From: Perkinsus marinus ATCC 50983
Taxonomy: Eukaryota; Perkinsozoa; Perkinsida; Perkinsidae
Assembly: GCF_000006405.1 (NCBI RefSeq)
Contig: NW_003208655.1
Location: 372,001 to 436,000, forward strand
Length of the DNA stretch: 64,000 nucleotides
Reading direction: 5' to 3'
Every line of letters starts with the position of its first letter. Within the stretch, counting starts at the first letter, position 1. Position numbers and translations under genes: made by a program. Below are positions 11,101 to 21,269 of this stretch, piece after piece. Under the pieces are notes generated by a model that searched no databases, was not told the origin of the DNA, and saw nothing but the letters and a program-made list of their open reading frames with translations.

Positions 11101-14100
11101 CGAAGGGGAAGTCTTTCCACTTGCCGTTGATAAGGTCGAGGGATCCTTTGGAAGGCATCGGTGGTTTATATAGGTGTTGTGGTTAGGCTGCTTACATCGT
11201 GCGTCAACTTCGACTTGCTGCTGTCGGCCTCTCCTGAGGATATGCATAAGTGGCTGAAAGTATTCCCAGTAGAGGCCCTCCTCGTGATGATGAAGGAAAC
11301 GATCGGCGTGTTAACTCTATCGGGTGAGTTTGCCGCTCCCCTGTTCTCGGTGGATGCGTTGTAGGTGAGATTCGTGATAACCTGTGGGTTCGCAATGGAG
11401 GGACGATGCAGCAGCAACGTAGCGAGTACTCTAACATGGGCCTGAAGAGCTCTGACCAAGCCTCGGTAGGCCTTCCCTCTCGGACGAGCACTGATGGCTT
11501 CTCGCAGGTCCAACTGTGTCTGGTTCTATTGGGGGAGCATTGGAAGCACGAGTCCCCTGGAAGAGTGCAGCCCTTGATAGCAGTCATGTCGGGGGTCCTT
11601 CAAGATCGGCCGGTGTCTGCGAGCGAAGCTGAGGAAATCAGATGCAGGCGAGAAAAGCGTAGCGACGAGGAGAGGTGCTCGTGTGTGCTGGTTTCGTCTC
11701 CATACCACATTTCCGTCACTTCAGCATAGAAGTACCACCTGGGATTACTGTATGGACTTGGATGAAGAGCAAGCATTTCGAAGATGCTGACTGCATGCGA
11801 ACACTCTGGAGGAGGATCGTGAGGTGGGGCGCCTTATAGGTGCATTTCATCACTAAGATCCATTCAAGGTCGAGTTTGTTACCGTCCGGTGACTCCCTCA
11901 ATTCGAGTGATGGACGAAGCGATCGTTGCTACGCTTCGGTGTTGCTTGAGCTTCTGCTCAGCTGCGTGACGAGTCCATACTGGGTGACGATGAAACAAGT
12001 ATTCAGACATTCGCATGAGAAGAAGTAAGTTGTAAGTGTGGCTGAGTCTTGGTCCTGTAGCCGGTGTGGTAAAATATGCACATGGTCAACCACATGTGTT
12101 GGTGACAATACTGAGAAAGTTTTTGGAAATTCCCATTAGTTTCTGTACATTCCTCTCGAATTCGTATGTAAATTCCAAAGTTAGTGAGGAAATTCTTGGA
12201 CTCAGCTGAGGGGAGCGAACCTATATTCCAACACTGCCAGTAGATGTTGAGATGTCAGAAACCAATGTCCCCCGGAAGGCACTGAGGAGTACGATGAGGC
12301 TGCTTACCTGGCCAGACGGGCCATCGTCCAGGTATGGAGGATGAGTTCGCTGTGGAGTGGTTGGGCGCACTGTGATGATGATTAATGCTATAGTGGAGTT
12401 GTCGAGCTCGGGAGTAGATCCTGGGACTGTTCGGTTTGGAAGTATATCAGTTAACCGCGCGGGTAAACCACCTTTAGTGTGTTTGGAGTATTAGTATTGT
12501 TGATAGCGGTGACGCTCATCATCGTCGTGGGTATTGACCACTTTTGTTCTGTTCTCTCAGGTGTTGGCATATAAGAACTTCACTTTCGGCCAGTTAGTTC
12601 TGTACCTGCCTGGTCCCTTGCGTTCTTGTGAGGCAGTGATCTCCTCGGAATTGGAGCTACTCGGTGGGCATGATGTAGATTCTGTGGTGACACGTGATAT
12701 GCTTGGTGTCATGATCAGCTCAACGAGTTGGTACCAGCAATAGTGGTAGCAGTTCTAACACTAGGGAGAGGGTTCGTTCGGAAGACATCATCGGGGAGGA
12801 AGGGACTACTCCTGAGGAGAGTACGGGACGAACGATGTAGGGGGAATGAGCGCTTGGTCATGTGGTTGGAGCCAAGCAGGAGACGGTGGAGATAAACAGT
12901 GTTTTGGGAAATTATGCACATGGTCAACTATGTCTGTTGGTGACAATACGAAAATTGTGAGGAGATGCAGGGAGATTTTTGTTGGTTTTTGTACACTTCT
13001 ATACTCAAATCTATAAACCTGGGAAACTAAACGCATATTTCAACAGCGGAGATGTGTATTAGATCTATTCGTAGAGGAGAGCTGTGACTCATGCGTATGT
13101 TCTGAGGGAGATTTTTCCGGTTTAAAAAGTGCCTCAAGAATTACTCTGTCGTATGCGAATCATAGAGGTCTGCTGTTCGCGGGCATCGACCAGAAGGCTT
13201 CCGGGTGGTATTAGGTACAGTTTGAAGAAGGGCAGTTGGTCCTACTACGACGCTTACTGCTCGGCCTTTGGTAACTCCAAGCAACGAGAGGCCGCTATGG
13301 AGCATGCGTTGTCCAAGGCTGAGGTGAGGCTGTCTTGCCGCTCGAGGGGTTACCAATGTTGTCAGGTGGGAATCATTGGCCCGAGTAATGAGATAGAGAT
13401 CCTACCATCGATGCTTCGTAACCTAGTTGACGCCATCATCGAACCAGTAAGGCGAAGGACCGTTTGGCTGGGTCGTAACGGATTCCTCCTCTCCTTCCTG
13501 TAGTTGACCTATGCTAAGTCGACAGGGAATAGTCCACGCCCATTTGATGTCTATGAGCTCATATTTGTTCTCATCAAGGCCAGGACGTTCGAGCTCCATG
13601 TAAGTCCCCTTGACCGCAACTCGTGAAGGGTCTATGGCAGGCTACGGCCGCTGCTGGCCCGATGTCGATGTCCTCGGCTAAGCTCTCGGCACTGGACTGG
13701 ACCATTGGTGTGGCCATCCGGCTGGCAGATTTCTTGGTAGGCTGTGTGATTTATAGATCGCATCGTTGCATCCTCATGTGACAGGCTCAGTCGATCCCTG
13801 CGGAGATGGTGACGGAGACAGCTGTGTTGCACGGCTATCATGGAGTTGGCGCGGTGGGAGGGTTTGAGTATTGGCCCTTTTAGTGACGAATTCACCTTCA
13901 GATTGCCACTGCGCATGACTTGCACGTAAAGCAGGAGCTGAATGGCCGCTCAGGGTTCGTTCTTGGTTATGGTCGCGGTGGGAGGTGAGCTCCTCCTTAT
14001 TGTGCACCTACAGTGTGGAGCATCTGTCATCAGGATCGACGTCTATTTCAAACCGGAGGGAATCTTCCGTCTCAAAGAAGAGAATGTCCGGTATGATGAC

Positions 14101-16999
14101 GACAAGCATGCAAATTGGTTACAGCTGATGCGCTCAGTGAGTCTCCTGGTTCTCGTATCGATTCACCAATTTTCTCGGCTCAGGCTCTACAGGAGTTGTC
14201 GGGCCTGGACGAGATACTCCCTATACTCGGGCGTACTGTGAAGTCGGTGATGAGCCGACGGGGTGCTGCTGAAACGCCACCCCCGAGGGGGACACTCGGA
14301 ACGGAGTCATCGTCGTGAGGCTGTCGTGGGGGCGTTGTATGTCGGAGCGGTGATGTGTAGGTCCGGTCCGAGAACTCGTCAGCGTCGTCTGGAGAGCGCT
14401 AAAAGAAGGCAAAAACTGATCATCAAAGCCATGAGGCGGCGACAGGAGGAATTCTTGAAGTCGATGAAGCAGTTGAAGGAGTCGGACTCAGTTGGGGGCC
14501 GGGGAAGTGGTAGAGGGCTGCTCAAGCGGTTGTTCGGAAGCCAGGAGGAAGCGCGGTCAGAGTTGCCGACCAGTGCAGGTGGGCTGGTTGATAGTCATTG
14601 TGAAAAGTAGCTGTCATCATTCCAGGAAGCTTGGGAGCTGCTGTTGCTGCTCCTACGGCATCAGCGGAGTCGGACCAGGAGTGCGCCTTGTGTAGAGAGA
14701 CGGACACGATAGAGAACCTACAGCGGACAGGCCCTCTCTGTGTTGTGGCCTATGTAAGGGGACGCTCTGTGGTGGGTGTCGTTATGTTATGCTCTGATTG
14801 ACGATCAGTTGGGCCGAGGAAGAGTGGCTGGGCCGGGGTTGGACGGCAAGGGCATTGGAGCGTATATCAATAGCTGTGGCCATATGGTGGGTTATGTGCT
14901 CTGTTCGGCCTAACTACTGAGTTCGGCTCAGTAGTAATATTATAGGACCACGTCAGTGTAAAGGCTGCAGTGCCTGAGCTGCGTATCTCACAAGTCGGAT
15001 GTGTATAGGGTAGAAAATTTTGTCGCGGCCGAACCACAGGGACTGAGGGTTTCGTCATCTAAGGACATGTATGTGTTTATGTAGCGATTGTCTTTAAACC
15101 ATAACAGGCGCTTGTTATCCTATTGTGAAAGGCTGCAATATTATTTTTCCGTGAAGGTGCATTCGAAGTGTTGGAGTAAACATCGTGCAGCGATCCGTAT
15201 GCGTCATGAGGGCCATCACGACTTCTTCTTCGTCGACGTGGAGAAGGGGGAGGCGCCCTGTCCTATGTGTAGGTCGCGCTCGCTCGATAAAGTCCTTATT
15301 TGCTGCCTTCAGGTCGTTCTCTAGCGAACCTCTGCCTGCCCTATACCAAGCTCAGCGTCCTGACGAGCGCAGGGGATAAGTGGTGGACTCCTTGGGACCG
15401 AGATTCGATCGGTCCAGATAGGGTGGCGCGCGCCATGGCTACGTGTGAAATGAACAATCTTGTGAAAGCGTAGGAAGTGTTTTTTGTGATGAGTGTTTGA
15501 GGGCATTGTCATTCAGGGTATGGGAGTCTCGAGATCGGTCCGATGTAGGAGAAACCAACAGTGGTGAGAAGAAGACGAGGGCGGGCATGCTCTTGAGCGT
15601 TGCGTAAGTACTCGATCACTCCTGTATTTAGGCATCATAGCAGTGTGGGGATATATGTCCGGTTTTCTCGGTATATGTCTTTTTATTCAGGTACAGCCAT
15701 TTATTGGGAATTATGGCCACTTTGCCGTCAGTGTTGGTGGAATGTGCATGTAAGTCTCTTTTCTCGTTTTTACAGTCTCCGGTACTCTTGCATTTTTCGG
15801 GGGGATCTGCCTTGTTGTTATCGTGCTAACTCAGGCACGGAGCCTCAACATCAAGTGCCAACTTTTGCGATACTACTGCGCGCACTGGCTGCTGAGCTCA
15901 TGACGGGCGATAGCGACTTGAAAGGAGACAACCGAGGGATGGATGTGAGTTGTTGTTACGCTGATCATGCACTTGTTGACTATACTATAGATCCTCGCAC
16001 GTATTGTGGGTCGACGAATGACGCAGACCAAGTTGTCGGAGGAGCTAGGGCAAATATGGCGAGAGCAGAAGCAGGATGGGCACGATGATGGTGAGCACCT
16101 ATCGATAACGGCTAAGTCGACTGGACTTCCTTAGAATCGGCCATGGAGCGCTTGACGGAGGTCGGCATGATGGCATGCTGGGCTGTGGCATCCCTGAATA
16201 GTCTTGACGAAGCTGACCTCAATCGACTGCAGTTTGCAGGTTAGCTGCCTCATCGTGGTGTATGGAGGTATGGAGTTGTTGTTGTACTTACTTAGGCTTG
16301 GGCGATCCGAAGGAAGCGTGGTATACAATATGCAGCGTTCTGGAGATAGCAGACCCTCTCTACGGCATGCATGTGGATTTGAGCAGCCTTCGATCGGTGT
16401 CGACTAGGCCACGACCAATGTTCAGCTCGGAGATGGTTACGTTCATTGATCTCCCTATCGGTAGGTCCCTGAGCATTGTCGGTCCACCACCTGGATGAGG
16501 GATCTCAGATATGTTGGAGCTTGTCCGTGAAACCCTCTCACGTGAATGCGGCAATTGTCACTCTAAACCCCTGGATCCAGTGGTATGTCTACTATGTGGA
16601 GATGTAAGTGGTTTCGTGGACTCTCGAATTTGAAGTGTGTATTATGCCTCAGGTTTTGTGTCTGGACGGCGAGTGTTGCCGAACGCCTGGACAGACCGAA
16701 GGAGAGTGCACTCGGCATGCTCGAGCCTGTGGAGGTGGCCAGGGCCTTTTCATAATGCCCTATGCCTCAGTGGTACGTAACAGTAGGAGGCGAGAAGGCT
16801 CTGTGATGATTAACTCGCCGGCTATTGTTGAGCTTGGTCGTATTGTGTTGTGCAGATCCTTGCGGTAGCTGCTCCGAGGAACTGCATCTGGGATGGCCCG
16901 TATGAAGACTCTCATGGTGAAACTGACAGTTATTTGCGTCGGAATATGACGGATTTGAAACTATCCAAAAGACGATATGACCAACTCAAGTCTGCGTAA
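8133..16999 (+). CDS. UBR1/UBR2-type E3 ubiquitin ligase (N-recognin)
   Basis: The start ATG (8133) is chosen because MKRNSL joins in frame across GTAAGT...CAG (8151-8191) to STTLKVEEAVPELI. The zinc-binding UBR box then spans tiny introns (about 28 and 60 nt): FRCLDC, NCVVCPDCF, NHEGHH, GGCCDCGDEASW, SGFCSKH. All the usual ligands and the DCGD substrate-binding segment are present. A long, poorly conserved helical middle region follows. A split RING-H2 comes next (ECALCRETDTIENLQ near 14680, then HSKCW and CPMCRSRSLDKVL near 15150-15290). The C-terminal autoinhibitory domain closes the gene with the Cys-rich LCLDGECC...ECTRHARACGGGQGLF near 16650-16750 and DSHGETDSYLRRNM near 16910. Stop TAA is at 16997. 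In the family, this enzyme recognises destabilising N-terminal residues and ubiquitinates the substrate in cytosol or nucleus. Three copies of a dispersed repeat sit in its introns. The internal exon chain is not fully resolved. Confidence 0.85.
8691..8761 (-). repeat. Antisense tRNA-like sequence forming a UBR intron
   Basis: The intron starts right after the UBR-box SKHQ codons with GTGGGATTCGAACCAGG, the reverse complement of a tRNA T-arm (B box GGTTCGAATCC). On the minus strand an A-box-like TAGCCAAATGGGAAGAGC lies upstream at tRNA spacing. The T-stem and acceptor stem do not pair well, so it is not a working tRNA. The 3' end is inferred (AG at 8760-8761 or slightly later). Confidence 0.5.
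9541..9704 (+). repeat. ~170-bp dispersed repeat R2
   Basis: It carries the family landmarks in order: CAACCACGTGTGTTGGTGAC, a G/A-T-rich middle with TTTCTGTACA, a CTCAGCTGA-type word and ATTCCAACGC. It lies in a UBR intron. Confidence 0.7.
12068..12236 (+). repeat. ~170-bp dispersed repeat R2
   Basis: One of the most complete copies. It has ATGCACATGGTCAACCACAT, TGTTGGTGACAAT, TTTCTGTACATT, CTCAGCTGAGGGGAGCGAAC and ATATTCCAACACTGC. It lies in a UBR intron. Confidence 0.8.
12906..13046 (+). repeat. ~170-bp dispersed repeat R2
   Basis: It shares TGCACATGGTCAACTATG, TGTTGGTGACAATAC, GGTTTTTGTACACTTCTA and CATATTTCAACAG. It is shorter at the CTCAGCTGAG end and lies in a UBR intron. Confidence 0.7.
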
Positions 17000-17528
17000 G
17001 AATCTTTATTGTCCATCCGGGCTCAGACGGTCGCCTTGTTTTAGTTTTATCCGCGGCACCATTGATAGCGATATTATAAAGAACAACGAGAAGACTGGCC
17101 GGTTCGTACCAAGAGCTCTCTAATATCTCTTCCTACTGTTCAGCTTACTTATCGTTATACAGTTGCTACAGTATTGTTACTCGTTTCGTATTATCATTAT
17201 GATCAAGTCTTGTTCCAGTTTGCTATATCAACGCAGTGGTTATTGGCGATAGGGCTTACGGTTAATATATGTCTCACACGATATTTACTAGACACCCCGT
17301 AGAGATGTTGCACTGTTGCTTGCTGGTCCCAGAATTCACATCATGTTCATCATTGCTTTCATCAGCCTGTCTGCGCAACCTATGCGGTAGAGCTGGACAT
17401 GCAGAAGTGTTTTTCATGCAGGTGTCATTTACATCCACATTGCCATTGGCCGAGCCTTATGGGATGTCTGTATGCTTCCTAACGTAGAGGTCTTATGATC
17501 ATGTCGGTAGTCATGTGCATATAGAGAA
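17000..17528. other. UBR 3' flank, no gene seen
   Basis: The region holds a short frame (17269-17487) with no recognised motif. The UBR transcript end presumably lies here, but no polyadenylation signal can be defended. Confidence 0.3.
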
Positions 17529-17579
17529 TTATTCCTGTTACAGTGAGAGCTGTAACAGCTCTCACTGTAACAGGAATAA
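17529..17579. repeat. Perfect palindrome, 25-bp arms around one base
   Basis: Left arm 17529-17553 and right arm 17555-17579 are exact reverse complements around A17554. Immediately after it, the arm word CTCACTGTAACAGCT recurs and makes a second small palindrome (GTAACAGCT C AGCTGTTAC). As RNA this would fold into a long hairpin. There is no T-run to suggest a terminator. Confidence 0.85.
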
Positions 17580-17689
17580 CTCTCTCACTGTAACAGCTCA
17601 GCTGTTACTAGTAGTGCGACGCGTTTGAGGAGTACCTTTTCTGTACGAGACTATCTACACCGTCTCCTCCTTTGCTTAGTCGGAGTCGA

Positions 17690-17721
17690 AAAATTATGTC
17701 GCGCGCCACGAAATTATCTGG
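17690..17721 (-). repeat. Intron core motif A (context unclear)
   Basis: AATTATGTCGCGCGCCACG, followed by AAATTATC, matches the recurrent core in the antisense direction. Flanking exons could not be identified. Confidence 0.55.
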
Positions 17722-17886
17722 TCTAGCGCAAGTCTAATTGTGTGTGAAGGTGTCATCGATCGGGTCGATGTCCACCAAGAAGGATGGTCTGTCGGTTGTG
17801 TTGATCCGCTGAGGCATGCGAAAGCAGTAGGAGTTCATAATGACTATACTCGTGTGGTTAGTGGCAGTGTTTGATCTCAACAATTG

Positions 17887-20187
17887 CCGGCGCTACTCGC
17901 TGCACTACGCGTTCCACTGCTCAACTCTTCTACACCCAAGCTCAACAGAAGGAACAACAACAACACGCATAATACTGTAAGGCGGCAAGACAGCCATACT
18001 AGTCTAAAGTCATCATCTTGGCAGGATAGGAGGAAACCGAGACCAGCAGAAAGAACTTTGTTAAGCGGGAGTAGTCCAGCAGGGGTTGTCGCCACCTCTA
18101 GGGTGTACTCAAGTCGGAATAGTAGCAGCTACACTAGTGTCACCAGCAGCTCGTTGAATAGTAGCGCATTCAACTCACTAGCAACAGTAGAGGAGTCCAA
18201 AGAGAACAGCATGCCTACTGTAACTACTACCGACCGCGTACAGGCTAGTAGCTCTGCAGGTGAGTATTGGTGGGATCTTCCGATTTCTAGTTAGTATTAG
18301 TTTCGATATCGTCACCGATCGGACGAGAATCGACATGTGCTGGTGGTGTTGATGGTATCACAACACCGCCTACTGATACTAGCAATGGAAATCCAGCCGG
18401 CGGAACTGGGAGGCTCAAGGTTTATCGAAGTAGTGCTCGGCGGCGGGCTTTGGTGGTACAGTACACCCAGTACAGGGGTAAACGTGCTTACACGGCACTT
18501 GGGTTTGGGGTTATAGCAATTGATAGCTTCGAAAGTGTATACCATGTTTAGTACTTACTGCACTGTGGCTGAGTGCATGGTATAGCACCCGAGGGACCTC
18601 CGGGAGTCGTACCTCTGATAGCCACACGATGCATTAGTTATGGGCGTACTGATCTTTGGAATACGAACTGTACGATAACTATCGTCTGCAATGGGGACTG
18701 TAATGACTGTGCGTAACGCATCGTTGGATATAGAACAGTGCTGGTTCTGACTCAGAAACGGAAAGTGGTGGAGGAACGAACGCGATGTCGCGAAGTTTTA
18801 CGGCACTTTATCATCGAAAGTAAGTTACCTAAGAGGTAGTCGGCATTCTCGTGATGCTAGTGATATTTTTAGTGCACCATTGAACGAGCTAGCGCTGATG
18901 AAATCATTTTTTGCCATGGAGAATCGACGCCTTCAAAGGGTAGTATCTGGAGTCACGCATGAAGTCTGGCACGATAGATTCACATGGGCCATAGAGGGAA
19001 CGTGTATGCACACTGTCTAGAAATCCCGAGAGTGGGAAATCTTTGAGAAAATTTGTATCCGTTTCCGCGTATCGTGAGGCTGACGTTGCTTCTGTTGAAG
19101 TGTAGATTGCTGAGTTACTCCTTCGTTGGTCAGGTTCTTGGTGGTCGAGCAAGAGCCCGTGGTAGTGGGGGTAAAGCCTTGAAGGTTACTGTGGTGTTTT
19201 TGGTCATACTGTTTATACTAACGCAGTTGGCGTTCATGTCGAGTACCAGTGATGAGAAAGATGTAATGTGATGATTTTTGGAATTCTCCACGATTTTCTG
19301 ATGGCTTTTCACGTTGTTTGGTGACACTGGATTGGCAGTATATGATGTCGCTGTTGTCAGGCTACGGACCTTATACATTCCTCATGGGTACTCGCCATCC
19401 TTATAATCGCTACTACAGTGGTATGCGGGGTCACTGTATACTCCTGTTATCAGACCCCTGAGCACGTAACGGGAAAGTTGGCCTTGGCTGTGTTGTATTT
19501 AGCGATGATGTGGTAATGAAGGTTCTGTTGCTATTTGGCTTGAGGGTGGCTTGAATAGGTACCTTTGGGTGTTCGACTATCAGGCAAGGCGACCGAGTTT
19601 ATTCTCTGATTTAACCTCAGGAGAGACGACAGTGATTGGTGAGTGCTTCGCTCCGCTAGAGATTGTGATTTTGTTTGACTTAGGTTGGTTTTTGGCCCTG
19701 GAGTTCATCATCTTTGTGGCGTACGTTATCACTCATTGGTTCTACCCGTTTATAGTACGACTGACGACGGTCTGGTGGGAGGAGGTGGTAACTGATCTCA
19801 GGTGTCCAAACTGGAGTTGTGGCCTACGGGGGCGAAGCTCTGGTTCCGATTCCGGCAAGTTGAGTCGCCACATAGAGATTCTGTGAAGTTTTCCTACCGC
19901 CCCAGTGGAATATTCGGTCGGCGATATATCTTCACTTATAGCGGCACTGTCGATAGGTTGGTGGATAATTTCGTGGCGCGCGGTAATTTTATTTCATCTT
20001 AGGGATGGATATCCGCATGGGTATGGGGTGTGGTCCGACGATTCGTACCATGGAGAATGCCTCCTGGGTCGATGGCGACACGGAGTGCCTGTCGGACCGT
20101 TCACATCCCGAGAACGAGGTGAGATTTCCAGTGGTGACAGGCTACTCTCTCTCCTTCTTGTTTTAACCCTAAGCGATACTAGTGTGT
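17887..20187 (+). CDS. Hypothetical membrane protein, multi-exon
   Basis: The first coding-looking block (17884-18294) is Ser/Thr/Asn-rich and low-complexity, ending ASSSAGEYWWDLP. Later blocks include SSARRRALVVQYTQYRGKR (near 18440), a hydrophobic segment VTVVFLVILFILTQLAFM (near 19180), a second hydrophobic stretch FDLGWFLALEFIIFVAYVI (near 19680) and FSYRPSGIFGRRYIFTYSG (near 19900). I infer an integral membrane protein with a long polar N-terminus, but the family is not recognised. Exon boundaries are guesses. An intron at about 19930-20002 contains the recurrent GC core. Confidence 0.35.
19965..19992 (+). repeat. Intron core motif A
   Basis: AATTTCGTGGCGCGCGGTAA lies just before a pyrimidine-rich ATTTTATTTCATCTTAG acceptor. 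It matches the cores in the ATP10, tomosyn and DRC1 introns. Confidence 0.65.
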
Positions 20188-20197
20188 GAATCCGCAT

Positions 20198-20615
20198 ATC
20201 TGAAGTTCTTATGGAGCTCTAAGTACTACAACGTAGATGTTTGAAGTAGTTTAGAACTCTATATTCGCCTATCTGAGGTTCGTACAGGGCTCAAAGTACT
20301 ATACCGTAAATACTTGAAGTAGTTCAGAACGCTATATTTGCCTATCTGAGGTTCGTGCAGAGCTCAAAGTACTATACCGTAAATACTTGAAGTAGTTCAG
20401 AACGCTATATTTGCCTATTTGAGGTTAGTACAGGGCTCAAAGTACTGTACCGTAAATACTTGAAGTAGTTCAGAACGCTATATTCGCCTATCTGAGGTTC
20501 GTACATGGCTCAAAGTATTATACCGTAAATCCTTGAAGTAGTCTAGAACTCCATATTGGCCTATCTGAGGTTCGTACAGGACTCAAAGTACTATACCGTA
20601 AATACTTGAAGTAGT
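20198..20615. repeat. Tandem repeat, 73-bp period, six copies
   Basis: Units beginning TATCTGAGGTTCGTACAGGG start at 20198, 20270, 20343, 20416, 20489 and 20562. The first unit is the most diverged and the last is truncated. The central word AAAGTACTATACCGTAAATA is conserved. There is no open frame through the array. Confidence 0.9.
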
Positions 20616-20799
20616 CCGCAACTTCTCGATGCCGTACTTTAGTAGTCCTTATAATCCCGGAGGCTGGATTTCCCTGCATTGTAGGTAGTGGTGCGATGTC
20701 CTCGTCGCAACATATAGCCTATTGTACTTCTCGCCTGGAAGCCTTGGACCAGAAGTACTGTATACCAGTGAGGTCTAGTCAAGGCTTGCGGTAATAACA

Positions 20800-21152
20800 A
20801 TGTGGAAGTGTCATCAACTTATCGGTGTTGAGAGTGCCAGCGTTGTAAACACAGATCTCATTTTGGCGCACTTGAAATATGTGAATCAGAGATGCCAGCC
20901 GAAATGGGGGGGCCTATATTTGATGATCATTTGTGGTCATCACGTTCTTGAGATGTCCATCGAAACGAAAAATTGTAAGATTTATGGTATGATCGTTCAT
21001 GGATGAGCAAGGTGTTAGTGGATAATACGCAACACTATTTTGCAGCGCATTTCGTTAGACTTGGACAGAAACATGATGTTCCGACAGTTACGGAGTATGT
21101 GGCGTCGAAGCCTCGACTGGTGGTGGCTTTTTTGAGCATCTTCCTACTATAG
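20800..21152 (+). CDS. Two overlapping small ORFs, unknown
   Basis: 20800-21006 encodes 68 residues (MWKCHQLIGVESASVVNTDL...IYGMIVHG). 21003-21152 encodes 49 residues (MSKVLVDNTQHYFAAHFVRL...). The frames overlap by four bases and both have a protein-like composition. They could be one gene with a frameshift or separate exons of a larger gene. No family is recognised. Confidence 0.25.
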
Positions 21153-21269
21153 GAGAGCACATACTTTTCGAGAGCCTCTCAGGGGTAGGAGCTCATCACA
21201 TTGCTTGATGGGATGGCCTTGCCTTAGGCAATCGCGGAAGTCCGGGCATCTAAAGCACCCGCCAAGATA

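Noticed and set aside
15400-15440. Palindromic GACCGAGATTCGATCGGTCC as a regulatory site
   Set aside because: It lies within the UBR gene near coding exons and its arms are imperfect; no basis to assign a function.
17529-17579. Intrinsic transcription terminator
   Set aside because: No T-run follows, and the window is eukaryotic.
20198-20615. CRISPR array
   Set aside because: The repeats are contiguous 73-bp units without unique spacers, in a eukaryotic genome.
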